Notes: generated by a model not told the origin, from the letters alone. A stretch of DNA of 64,000 nt from Paenarthrobacter nitroguajacolicus (GCF_007786235.1 NZ_VNFK01000009.1:62001-126000), one strand, 5' to 3'; numbered from the stretch's first letter, positions 34,149 through 42,043 are shown. Made by a program: numbers and translations.

Positions 34149-35585
34149 CTAGCCTATGATTGGTCGCTCTTCGGGGTAGTGGTACAGCTGGCTGCGCTGC
34201 CGCAGGGCCAGTGCAGCGGCCAGGGTGACGGTGCCTACACGGCCGGCGAACATCAGCGCCGATAGCACGTACACCCCAGTTGGCGGCAGTTCGGCACTGA
34301 GGTTGGTGCTCAGTCCCACGGTGGCGAAAGCGGAAATCGTTTCGAACAGCACCCGGTCAAGGGAGGCGCCACTGATCTGTAGGAGCAGAAAGGCCGCGAC
34401 GGACACGAGGGTGGCGCCGGCGACGATCACGGAGATGGCCACCCGCATGGTGCCCTGGGGAATGGTGCGCCCGTAAACCTTCACGTCCGCATCGCCACGG
34501 GCTTCGGCCACGATGGCCAGGAACATGACGGCGATGGTGGTCACCTTGATGCCTCCCGCGGTGGAGGCCGAGCCACCCCCGGCGAACATGAGCGCGTCGG
34601 TGAGAAGCATCGTTGTGGATTCCATCTGGTTTTGGTCTACCAGGTTGAACCCGCCCGAGCGGGTCATGACGGAAGCGAAGAGCGAATGGATGACCTTCTC
34701 GCCCGCCCCTAAGTTGCCGATGGTCCGGGCGTTGTCCCACTCCATGACGGCCCACAAGACCGCGCCTGCCGCGAGCAGGATCAGGGAGACCTGGATGGTG
34801 AGTTTGGTGTGGAGGTTCCACTTCTTCCAGTTGAGCCCGTTCTGCTGGAGCACCATGACCACGGGAAAGCCGAGGCTGCCCAGGAAAACGCCCAGCATCA
34901 GCGGAAACAGGATCCAAAGGTCGGTCTCGTAAGGGACGATCCCGTCCGAGTGGGGCGTGAACCCTGCGTTGTTGAATGCTGAGATGGAATAGAAGACGCC
35001 GTGCCATACGGCTTGCCAGAACGGCTCGCCAAGGACCAAGAAGCGGGGAATCAGGGCAAGGGCCAGCGCCGCTTCGATGACCACCGACGTCACGATGACG
35101 ATCCGCAGGAGCGTACCGACTTCCCCGAGCCTTCCGGCGTTGTTCATGGCTTCCTGGGCGATGAGCTTGCCGCGCACACCCAGGCGCTTGCTGACCATGA
35201 GTGCCAACAGCGACGCGAGCGTCAACGTACCCAAACCTCCGACGAAGATGCCCACCAGGATGACGAGCTGCCCGAAGAAGGACCAATGCGTGGCGGTGGA
35301 CACCACGGTCAGGCCGGTGACGCAAACGCTGGAAACGGCAGTGAACATGGCTTGGTGCAAGGGCGTTGACTCACCGGATGCGGAGGGCGCCGGCAGGGAC
35401 AGCAAGCCGGTAAAGAGCAGAATCACCACTACGAAGGCGCTGAAGGCGAGGCGGGCCGGGGAGGTGTTGGCGATGTTGTCGATGAGGTCGCGCAGACCGG
35501 TCAGGATTCCCGCTCCCTCCCGGTCCGGCTGGCCGGGCCCGCGGGTGGCGGGCTTCGGCCTTGACTGGTTCAGGGCCATGGGCAT
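34149..35585 (-). CDS. TrkH/KtrB-family potassium uptake channel subunit
   Basis: A 478-residue membrane protein with repeated M1-P-M2 units. Glycine-containing filter segments appear as SVCVTGLTV, SAFNNAGFT, ASVMTRSGGFN and SAFATVGLSTN, which identify the Trk/Ktr/HKT superfamily. It imports K+ together with a cytoplasmic RCK subunit (TrkA/KtrA), but no such gene is in the window. It is the last gene of the operon headed by the ArsR at 38.5-38.9 kb and is convergent with the c-di-AMP-controlled peptidase. C-di-AMP often regulates K+ uptake in Gram-positives. Confidence 0.88.
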   Translation of the reverse strand: MPMALNQSRPKPATRGPGQPDREGAGILTGLRDLIDNIANTSPARLAFSAFVVVILLFTGLLSLPAPSASGESTPLHQAMFTAVSSVCVTGLTVVSTATHWSFFGQLVILVGIFVGGLGTLTLASLLALMVSKRLGVRGKLIAQEAMNNAGRLGEVGTLLRIVIVTSVVIEAALALALIPRFLVLGEPFWQAVWHGVFYSISAFNNAGFTPHSDGIVPYETDLWILFPLMLGVFLGSLGFPVVMVLQQNGLNWKKWNLHTKLTIQVSLILLAAGAVLWAVMEWDNARTIGNLGAGEKVIHSLFASVMTRSGGFNLVDQNQMESTTMLLTDALMFAGGGSASTAGGIKVTTIAVMFLAIVAEARGDADVKVYGRTIPQGTMRVAISVIVAGATLVSVAAFLLLQISGASLDRVLFETISAFATVGLSTNLSAELPPTGVYVLSALMFAGRVGTVTLAAALALRQRSQLYHYPEERPIIG

Positions 35586-35702
35586 TCCTCACTTGGCGGG
35601 CCGATAAAGGTTTGGGGCGGTCCTCGTCCGACAGATCGGGCCGCCCGCGGAGCGAGGCATCCAGCGCGGCAGCAGACTTCGGCCGCACTCCCGGGTCCTT
35701 GC

Positions 35703-36359
35703 TTAGAAACCGGAGGTGCCGATGAACACGTTAAGGAAGGCAAAGAAGATGGTCGCGGCCACGGCCACATAGAGCAGGGCCGTGATGATCCAGCCGGACT
35801 CGGCGACAATGCGCGCGGCTCTGGCGGGCACCTTGATGATTCCGTGTGTGAGGTTCCGGGCCGTGACCCAGACGAAGAGGGGAATCATTGCGGCCCAGAC
35901 GATCATGCAGAAGGGGCAGAGGATGTGGATCGAGTACAGGGCCTGGGACCACAGCCACACGACAAAGGCAAAACCAAGCGTGACCCCGGCCTGGAGCCCT
36001 GCCCAGTACCAGGGCGCGAAGGTGGCCCCGGAGAGCAACGCCATGCCGGTGGTGATGATGACAGCGAACGCCACGATCCCGATGAACATGTTGGGAAAGC
36101 CGAACACCGAACTCTGCCAGGTCTGCATGACCTGGCCGCAGGAAATCCAGGGATTGATGTCGCAGACCGTTTGGTAACCGGGGTCTTTGAGTACTTCGAG
36201 TTTCTCCAGTACCAAGGCCCCGGAGGCCAGCCAGCCGGTGACCCCGGTGATGAGCAGGAGCCAGCCCAGAGGCCGGTCGCGGGTCAACCGGGGGAACTGC
36301 GGCTGCGCGGTGGAGCCGGCATTTTTCATGGTCCCGGTGGGTGCTGGGGTGCTGGTCAT
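35703..36359 (-). CDS. vitamin K epoxide reductase (VKOR) family thiol oxidant
   Basis: A 218-residue five-helix membrane protein. The first Cys pair is C66 and C74 in CDINPWISC, and the second is C148-x-x-C151 in ILCPFCMI. This four-Cys arrangement is that of bacterial VKOR, which re-oxidises DsbA-type proteins with a quinone. It pairs functionally with the DsbA at 24.5-25.1 kb. It is co-directional with TlpA/ResA upstream and TrkH downstream, inside the ArsR-headed operon. Confidence 0.87.
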   Translation of the reverse strand: MTSTPAPTGTMKNAGSTAQPQFPRLTRDRPLGWLLLITGVTGWLASGALVLEKLEVLKDPGYQTVCDINPWISCGQVMQTWQSSVFGFPNMFIGIVAFAVIITTGMALLSGATFAPWYWAGLQAGVTLGFAFVVWLWSQALYSIHILCPFCMIVWAAMIPLFVWVTARNLTHGIIKVPARAARIVAESGWIITALLYVAVAATIFFAFLNVFIGTSGF

Positions 36360-36403
36360 GGGGAGGGCTTCCTTGGGGTTGGATTCATGGCCGGGCTTTC
36401 TGT

Positions 36404-37015
36404 TCAGGATCCGGCCGCGGCTGAGGTGATCAATGCTTTCAGGGTTCCTTTTTGGGAGACCCCGAGGATCCGGGCACTGACGCGCCCTTCTGTGTCGAGC
36501 ACGAGGGTGGTGGGTACCGCGCGGGGCGGGACGTACTCGGTCATTGCCAGCAGAACGCCGCCATCACTGTCATCAAAGCTGGGGTATTGCACGTTGAAGG
36601 TCCGTTCAAAGGCTTCTGAGGTTGCGGCGTCGTCGCGGACGTTGACCCCGTAGAACAGCACGCCTTTGTCCTTGAATTCGGTGTGGAGGGCGGCCAGGTC
36701 CGGCGCCTCGACCCGGCACGGTGCGCAGGCTGCATACCAGAAATTGAGGACCACGACCTTCCCGGCCCAGTCCTGGGCAGAAATTCTCTCGCCGTTGAAG
36801 AGCCGGCCTTCCAGGGAGACCCGGGCGCCGCGTGACTCGGGTGGGTATTCGTTCACGGACCCGTCGCCAGCGATGTAGTTCTTGTCGTCTCCGGCCTTTG
36901 CCTGCTCGGCCAGATCGTCCCGGCTTGCACAGCCGGCAAGGGTGATCAGTGCCCCGCCCAGAGCCAGGATGGTGCGGCGGCGGGCTCCCTGGTGCGCTTG
37001 TGGTTGACTGCTCAT
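36404..37015 (-). CDS. TlpA/ResA-like thioredoxin-fold lipoprotein
   Basis: A 203-residue exported lipoprotein with basic RRR start, hydrophobic segment and lipobox ending LAGC (Cys29). The thioredoxin domain has active site CAPC (Cys97 and Cys100) in FWYAACAPCRVEAPDL. ResA and TlpA proteins are reduced by CcdA and keep cytochrome c apoprotein or copper-site cysteines reduced. The gene follows ccdA (44 bases) in the same operon, which fits. The cysteine lipid anchor would require signal peptidase II, also encoded in this operon. Confidence 0.87.
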   Translation of the reverse strand: MSSQPQAHQGARRRTILALGGALITLAGCASRDDLAEQAKAGDDKNYIAGDGSVNEYPPESRGARVSLEGRLFNGERISAQDWAGKVVVLNFWYAACAPCRVEAPDLAALHTEFKDKGVLFYGVNVRDDAATSEAFERTFNVQYPSFDDSDGGVLLAMTEYVPPRAVPTTLVLDTEGRVSARILGVSQKGTLKALITSAAAGS

Positions 37016-37058
37016 TGGTTGTCCTTGCTGTTCGTATCAGAGTTCCGGGGGGACGTGC

Positions 37059-37808
37059 CTAGACGGGCATCAGGAACGTTCCGGCGAGGTTTTGCAGTTG
37101 GTAGATCCATTGCACCCACAAGCCGGACACCATCAGCACGCCGAGGATGATAAGCATGACGGCGCCGCCGATGTTCACGGCCCTGATGTGCTTGCGCACC
37201 ACGGTCAGGACCTTTGACACCCAGTTCAGGCCCAGAGCCACGAGGACGAAGGGGACGCCCAGTCCAAGGCAGTAGACAAAGGCCAGCAAGGCCCCGCGCC
37301 AGGCGCTCCCGGCGGTGACGCTCAGGCTGAGGACGGCGCTGAGCGTCGGTCCCATGCAGGGGGTCCAGCCCAGGCCGAATACGATTCCGAGCAGCGGGGC
37401 ACCGGTAAGCCCGTTGCGGCCGGGGATCTGGAACTTCCGGGTTTGTTGGAGCCAGGAAAACCGTCCGAGCAGCACCAGCCCCATGAGGATGACCACGATC
37501 CCCAGGCCCCTCATGAGGGGGTCCTGCCAACGGATCAGCCAGGCCCCGATGGCTCCGAAAGCCGCCCCGTACAGGGTGAACACGGCACCAAAGCCCAGAA
37601 TAAACAGTGCAACGCCGGCCAGGACACGTCGTCTGTTCCGCGGTTGGGTAGGGTCCGTAAGCCCGGAGACGAAGCCGAGGTAGCCGGGAACCAACGGAAG
37701 AATGCAGGGCGACAGGAAGGACACCAGGCCTGCCACGGCCGCCAGGGGCAGTGCCAGCACCAAGGCGCCGGAGGTCACGGTCGATGCAAAGTACTCACCT
37801 ATGTCCAC
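37059..37808 (-). CDS. ccdA: CcdA-family thiol-electron transfer membrane protein
   Basis: A 249-residue six-helix membrane protein. Cys35 in FLSPCILPLVPGY and Cys151 in GWTPCMGPT are the redox pair that carries electrons from cytoplasmic thioredoxin to extracytoplasmic ResA/TlpA. The length fits CcdA. It is three bases from the lspA stop and 43 bases from the TlpA/ResA gene, so the lspA-ccdA-resA order is a tight transcription unit. Confidence 0.88.
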   Translation of the reverse strand: MDIGEYFASTVTSGALVLALPLAAVAGLVSFLSPCILPLVPGYLGFVSGLTDPTQPRNRRRVLAGVALFILGFGAVFTLYGAAFGAIGAWLIRWQDPLMRGLGIVVILMGLVLLGRFSWLQQTRKFQIPGRNGLTGAPLLGIVFGLGWTPCMGPTLSAVLSLSVTAGSAWRGALLAFVYCLGLGVPFVLVALGLNWVSKVLTVVRKHIRAVNIGGAVMLIILGVLMVSGLWVQWIYQLQNLAGTFLMPV

Positions 37809-37811
37809 CGG

Positions 37812-38309
37812 TCAGCGCCCTTCTTCTTTAAGGGCCTGGGCAGGGGTGCGGACGGATCCGAGCACCAGCAGGCCGACTCCACCGGTGACGAAGACGTCGG
37901 CAAGGTTGAAGGTCGGGAACCATCCGGTGTGCAGGAAGTCAACGACCCCTGCCCCGTCCATCCGGTCCACCAGGTTCCCGACGGCGCCGCCGAGCAGCAG
38001 GACCGCTCCCGCCCGGGAGATCCGGTTGAATCCGGGAGCCACCCGGTACAGGTAAACAGCCAGCGCCGTCACGATCGCCGCCGTCGCGGCGACGACAATC
38101 CACGGGGACAAGGTGGCGCCGAGGCTGAACGCGACACCAGTGTTGTACGCCAATCGGACATTGAGCGGACCGAAGTCCAGGAACTGCCCCTGCCCCATCG
38201 TCAGGACCACGGCGGATTTGACCAGCAAGTCAACCAGCGCCAGACCAGCGACCGCCAGTGCCATCGCCGCACGGAACGGGAGCACGGCCTTGGTTTCCTT
38301 GCCCCTCAT
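37812..38309 (-). CDS. lspA: lipoprotein signal peptidase (signal peptidase II), copy 2
   Basis: A 165-residue four-helix protease with catalytic Asp115 (GNLVDRMDG) and Asp138 (NLADVF) and the YNTGVAFS segment. It shares its overall pattern with the copy next to cadA, including LHTGWFPTFNLADVFVT, and is clearly paralogous. Its location between an ArsR repressor and ccdA suggests that it serves lipoproteins of the metal/redox module, for example the TlpA/ResA lipoprotein two genes downstream. Confidence 0.88.
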   Translation of the reverse strand: MRGKETKAVLPFRAAMALAVAGLALVDLLVKSAVVLTMGQGQFLDFGPLNVRLAYNTGVAFSLGATLSPWIVVAATAAIVTALAVYLYRVAPGFNRISRAGAVLLLGGAVGNLVDRMDGAGVVDFLHTGWFPTFNLADVFVTGGVGLLVLGSVRTPAQALKEEGR

Positions 38310-38461
38310 GCCTCCTGACCCGACCCGCGCACAGCTGCCAGCAACGATCCCAAAGCCGGCAGCCCTGCCATGTTCCCAGCAGAAGAGTACATACGGCAGC
38401 TCAGCGCCTGGACACCGTCCGGGCGGCCCTCAATGACCCGAAGTTCAGAGTCGATCATGAC

Positions 38462-38851
38462 CTAGCCGTTCCTCGAGTGTGAAACCACGGACGGCCGGCC
38501 CGGGGCGGTTTCGAGCGGGATGGGCAGGGCAGGCATTCCTCCGCCGGGAGCGCAGCAGGTTGGGTCCACAGCCAAGACGACGCCCAGAAGGTCAGTGATG
38601 GCATGGCCCAGCCTGGCATCGGCCAGCTCGTACCGCATCCGGCGTCCGTCCGGGACTGCCACTACCAAACCGCAGCCGCGAAGGCAGGTCAGATGGTTGG
38701 ACATACTCTGCCGTGAAACCGACAGCGAGTCGGCGAGGCCGGACGGGTAGCCCGGCGCTTCGGAGAGGGCCAGCAGGATTCTGGCCCTGGTGGGATCCGA
38801 GACCGCGTAGCCGAACCGCGCGAGCACCGGGGCGTGCGTGAGGGTTTCCAT
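38462..38851 (-). CDS. ArsR/SmtB metal-responsive repressor of the LspA-CcdA-ResA-VKOR-TrkH operon
   Basis: A 129-residue winged-helix protein paralogous to the repressor of the CDF operon. CLRGC (Cys56 and Cys60) is in the DNA-binding region and Cys99/Cys100 lie in the tail (DPTCCAPGG). ATG 38851 is preferred over the longer reading because it aligns with the start of its paralogue. The downstream gene lspA begins 152 bases later, and the rest of the operon follows with short gaps. Confidence 0.85.
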   Translation of the reverse strand: METLTHAPVLARFGYAVSDPTRARILLALSEAPGYPSGLADSLSVSRQSMSNHLTCLRGCGLVVAVPDGRRMRYELADARLGHAITDLLGVVLAVDPTCCAPGGGMPALPIPLETAPGRPSVVSHSRNG

Positions 38852-38862
38852 GCCTTCAAAAT

Positions 38863-38878
38863 TACATTCATCGATGTA
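38863..38878. promoter_or_regulatory. candidate ArsR operator (5-6-5 inverted repeat)
   Basis: TACAT and ATGTA flank TCATCG, 12 bases upstream of the ArsR start on the minus strand. It contains the perfect palindrome CATCGATG. Position and spacing match the repeat in front of the paralogous repressor (26461-26476). Confidence 0.5.
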
Positions 38879-38926
38879 TCCACGCAATTATGTACTTTTG
38901 GCAGGGTGAAGCCCCATGCGTCACTG

Positions 38927-40162
38927 TCAGGCCTGAACGAGCAGGCCCGTGCCGAACATGATGCCGAGGCCCAGGATGATGCCGGCGCTGCCCAGAGGAG
39001 TGAGTATCTTGCCTGTGTGGTCCTTCATCATCGGCAGGATCTTGAGCGCGACCTGGGCGACGGCTCCCGCTCCAAGCCCCAGGAGGAAAGCCGAGAGCGC
39101 GGGCTGGTTGATGGTGGCTCCAATGAGTGCACCGGCGATGGCGGGTGCTCCGGCGATCAGGCCCAGCACCGCGAGCCGGCCCAGGCGTGCGGGTTCCTTG
39201 GCAAGCGGTGTAACGATGGCGAGGCCTTCGGTGGTGTTGTGGATGGCGAAGCCGACAATCAGGGTGGCCCCGAGGGCCAGGGAACCTACGGCATACGCGG
39301 AGCCGATGGCCAATCCTTCACCGAGGTTGTGCAGACCGATGCCGATGGCGATGAGCAGAGCCAACCGGCGTGGAGGCAGGGCGGCGGGTTCTGCGGTGCT
39401 GCCGAGGCTCTGGTGTCGGCGCATCCAGGCGTCGGTGCCTTCGAGCACCAGATACGCAACGAGGGCACCGAGGAACACCACCAAGGGTCCGCCAAACGCA
39501 CCGCTCCCGGTGACGAGTTCCATGCCTTCGAGCGTGGCGTCGAGGGCGAGGAAGGCGAGCAGGCCGACGGTCACGCCGAGCAGGAGTCTGATCCAGGAGG
39601 CGGAGGAGCGGCGGATAAAAGGCATCCAAAGCATGCCCAGGGCCACGGGGATCACGCCGACGTAGATGCCGAGCAGGGTCATTAGCCCGAAGAACGAGGT
39701 GCCGCGTTCAGGGCTGAGCGCTGCTGCGTCGACGGCGATCGGGATCTTGCCGCCGATCGCAGTGACGAGGGCGATCTCGTAGGGATCCCCGTCTACCCAG
39801 TGGTAGCTGATGGTCAGCGTCGTGGTTTCCAGCGGGGCCAGGGTTTCGCGGGTCTGGGTGAAGGCTGCGTAATAGTCCGAGACGTTCACTTGGGCGATCG
39901 CGACCGGGTCCGGGCCCTCGTTGCGTGCGGTGATCTGGATTTGGCCCGGCAGGAACCGGACGTCTTCGACGGCAACTTCTTCCTTGGGTGGGATGCCCTC
40001 GGAGAGCTTCGCCAACCCCGGTCCGTTCAGCAGGGAGAATACGGCCATCAGGACGGCAATCAGGACCAGCGGTCCGAGACCGAGCAGCCAGCCGGGCGCC
40101 GAGGGGCGGCGGCCGTGCGGCGGCGTGGGTGCCGTTGTCGTGGTTTTCTCTTCAATGCTCAT
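38927..40162 (-). CDS. ZIP-family metal transporter with an extra N-terminal extracytoplasmic domain
   Basis: A 411-residue membrane protein. The C-terminal part (about residues 150-411) is a ZIP transporter with the two metal-site motifs HNLGEG and HNTTEG. A first helix (about 24-45) and a soluble beta-rich segment (about 50-145) precede it, which ordinary bacterial ZIPs lack. The start ATG overlaps the stop of the multicopper oxidase gene (ATGA), so the two are translated together. ZIPs mostly import Zn, Mn or Fe; the MntR-like regulator next door suggests manganese. Confidence 0.82.
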   Translation of the reverse strand: MSIEEKTTTTAPTPPHGRRPSAPGWLLGLGPLVLIAVLMAVFSLLNGPGLAKLSEGIPPKEEVAVEDVRFLPGQIQITARNEGPDPVAIAQVNVSDYYAAFTQTRETLAPLETTTLTISYHWVDGDPYEIALVTAIGGKIPIAVDAAALSPERGTSFFGLMTLLGIYVGVIPVALGMLWMPFIRRSSASWIRLLLGVTVGLLAFLALDATLEGMELVTGSGAFGGPLVVFLGALVAYLVLEGTDAWMRRHQSLGSTAEPAALPPRRLALLIAIGIGLHNLGEGLAIGSAYAVGSLALGATLIVGFAIHNTTEGLAIVTPLAKEPARLGRLAVLGLIAGAPAIAGALIGATINQPALSAFLLGLGAGAVAQVALKILPMMKDHTGKILTPLGSAGIILGLGIMFGTGLLVQA

Positions 40163-41286
40163 GCCGGGGTCACCTCGAAGAAGCCCATCCAGCCGAGTTC
40201 GGCGAACTCGGTTTTGTGGGCGTGGAACATGAATTTGCCCGGGTAGGGGAACCGGATTTCAACGATGCCGCGTTGGCCCTGCACCTGGGAGATGGTGTCC
40301 GTGAATTCGCTTGGCGTGAGCATGGTGCCGGTGGGGTAGTAGTGGAAGAAGTTTCCGTGGACGTGGAAGGAGTTGATGGGGTCGTATTCAAGCACGTTGA
40401 TCAGGTGGATGCGTACCAAAGCGTTCTGTTTGACCCGGACGGGGTAGTCCATGAAATGGAAGGGCAGACCGTTGACGGAGTAGAACTCGTTATCGTCTCC
40501 GCCGTCGGTGTTGTAGCCGTTCATCACCATGACCATTTCGTCATCCGCCTTCGGACGCCCGTCCTTGGGTTCGATGATGAACCCGCCGTAGAGTCCCTTG
40601 GCGATGTGCGGCGCCAAGGGTGACTGGTGGCAGTGGTAGAGGTGCGTGCCGAACGGGGTGGCATCGAACTCGTACGTGAAGCTTTGCCCCGGGGCGATCG
40701 AGCCGGCGCCGATGCCGGGCGTGCCGTCCATCTCCGCGCGGTGGACCCCGTGGAAGTGCATGGTGTGCGGGTGCGCGCCGGCATTGGTGAAGTGGATGCG
40801 CAGCAGGTCCCCTTCCCGCGCCCAGAGTGTGGGCCCGGGGATCCGCCCGTTGTAGCTCCATCCCGGAAAGGTCACTCCGGGGGCTATTTCGAAGTCCTTA
40901 TCCACGGCCACGATGTCCCACTCCCGTAGCGTCCGTCCGTCCGGCAGGGTGCTGGTCTTCCCCTTGTCGAAGTCCCGCAGGATGGCGGTGGGGTCGATCC
41001 CGGCCCGGCCGACCGGGACGGATCCGCCTGCGAAGCCGGCGTGGCCGGCGTGGCTCATGGAGGTGGCGTCATCCGCGGGAGCAGCAGTGGCCGCGGCCGC
41101 GCCGCCGGTGGATGCTCGAGGGGTGGTGTTTTGGGCGGGTGTGCCGTGGCCCGAGTGCGGTCCTGCGCCGTTGGCCGGGGCCTCAAGGGGTGCAAGTGAC
41201 GAGAAGGCCGGCACTGCGGCGAGGGCTGCGGCGCCGGAGATCATTGACCGACGGCTTAGCAGCTTCTCCAGACTAAATTTCGGCAC
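40159..41286 (-). CDS. two-domain multicopper oxidase (laccase/nitrite-reductase-like), Tat-exported
   Basis: A 375-residue exported copper enzyme. The N-terminus has twin arginines (LLSRRSMISG) typical of Tat export, and His/Ser/Ala/Gly linkers follow. Copper motifs are HFHG (177-180), HLYHCH (215-220, with Cys219), HVHG (308-311) and a final HAH (355-357). This pattern resembles two-domain laccases. It may oxidise Cu(I), Mn(II) or phenols. GTG is the start, with GGAG before it. It overlaps the ZIP gene and faces the MntR-like regulator. Confidence 0.82.
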   Translation of the reverse strand: MPKFSLEKLLSRRSMISGAAALAAVPAFSSLAPLEAPANGAGPHSGHGTPAQNTTPRASTGGAAAATAAPADDATSMSHAGHAGFAGGSVPVGRAGIDPTAILRDFDKGKTSTLPDGRTLREWDIVAVDKDFEIAPGVTFPGWSYNGRIPGPTLWAREGDLLRIHFTNAGAHPHTMHFHGVHRAEMDGTPGIGAGSIAPGQSFTYEFDATPFGTHLYHCHQSPLAPHIAKGLYGGFIIEPKDGRPKADDEMVMVMNGYNTDGGDDNEFYSVNGLPFHFMDYPVRVKQNALVRIHLINVLEYDPINSFHVHGNFFHYYPTGTMLTPSEFTDTISQVQGQRGIVEIRFPYPGKFMFHAHKTEFAELGWMGFFEVTPA

Positions 41287-41312
41287 ACCGACTCCTAGAT
41301 TTCAACGCTGAA

Positions 41313-41324
41313 AACAATATTGTT
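41313..41324. promoter_or_regulatory. perfect 12-base palindrome AACAATATTGTT
   Basis: A perfect palindrome in the promoter region between the oxidase gene and the MntR-like gene, overlapping the DtxR-like box by two bases. It may be a second operator half or part of the core promoter. Confidence 0.35.
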
Positions 41325-41341
41325 CGCTAAGCCTAACATTC
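41323..41341. promoter_or_regulatory. DtxR/MntR-type box between the oxidase and the regulator
   Basis: Read on the minus strand, this 19-base segment contains the GTTAGGCT core of the DtxR/IdeR consensus and matches it at about 13 of 19 positions. It lies 37 bases from the oxidase start and 28 bases before the regulator start, which suits autoregulation and control of the oxidase-ZIP operon. Confidence 0.5.
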
Positions 41342-41368
41342 TGGAAGTCCGCAAAGTAGTATGAAGCA

Positions 41369-42043
41369 ATGCTCGTAACCGACTTGTCCAACTCAGCCCA
41401 GGACTACTTAAAACTGATCTGGACCGCCACGGAATGGTCCGCAACCCCCATTACCGTCAGCTCCATAGCAGGGCGCCTGGGGGTTCGGCCTCCCACGGTA
41501 TCGGACGGAATCAAGAAACTAGCCGCACAGAACCTGGTCACCCACGCCCCGTACGGCAGCATCGAGCTAACGGCCGAGGGCCGCAAACACGCCGTCGCCA
41601 TGGTGCGCAGGCATCGTCTCCTGGAGACCTTCCTCGTGCAGTCTCTCGGTTACGGCTGGGACGAGGTCCACGAGGAGGCCGAAATCCTTGAACACGCCGT
41701 GTCGGACAAGCTCATCGAACGCATCGATCAGTGTCTGGGCCACCCCACCCGTGATCCGCACGGCGACCCGATACCCTCGCCCGGGGGGCAGCAGCACCAG
41801 CCAACCGGAACCCAACTCTCGGTCGCAGAGGCAGGCAGCACCGTGACGGTGACTCGTATTTCCGATGCTGACCCCGAACTGCTGCGCTACTTCACCGAAC
41901 TGGGTCTTACGCCGGATACGCAGCTATCCATTCAGGAGCACCGACGATTCGCGGATCTCACTACGATCCGTCTCCGTGGCCAGGAACAGAACATCGACCT
42001 GGGGGCCTCGGCGTCGGAGGCGATCTGGGTCGTAGCTGTCTAG
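41369..42043 (+). CDS. DtxR/MntR-family metal-dependent regulator
   Basis: A 224-residue regulator with an N-terminal winged helix (about residues 1-75), a dimerisation/metal domain (about 76-140) and a C-terminal SH3/FeoA-like domain (about 150-224). Asp12 in AQDYLKLIW corresponds to the Asp of MntR, and His82, Glu105, Glu108 and His109 fit the metal ligands. DYLK at the start is typical of actinobacterial MntR and DtxR-type Mn regulators rather than iron regulators. It faces the oxidase-ZIP operon across a shared promoter with a DtxR-like box. Confidence 0.82.
   Translation: MLVTDLSNSAQDYLKLIWTATEWSATPITVSSIAGRLGVRPPTVSDGIKKLAAQNLVTHAPYGSIELTAEGRKHAVAMVRRHRLLETFLVQSLGYGWDEVHEEAEILEHAVSDKLIERIDQCLGHPTRDPHGDPIPSPGGQQHQPTGTQLSVAEAGSTVTVTRISDADPELLRYFTELGLTPDTQLSIQEHRRFADLTTIRLRGQEQNIDLGASASEAIWVVAV

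Noticed and set aside
38371..38482. Short P450-like peptide split over two plus-strand frames (LDTVRAALNDPKFRVDHD)
   Set aside because: The pattern resembles the B-helix region of cytochrome P450, but it is too short and lies in the ArsR-lspA gap. It could be a gene scrap; evidence is insufficient to annotate.
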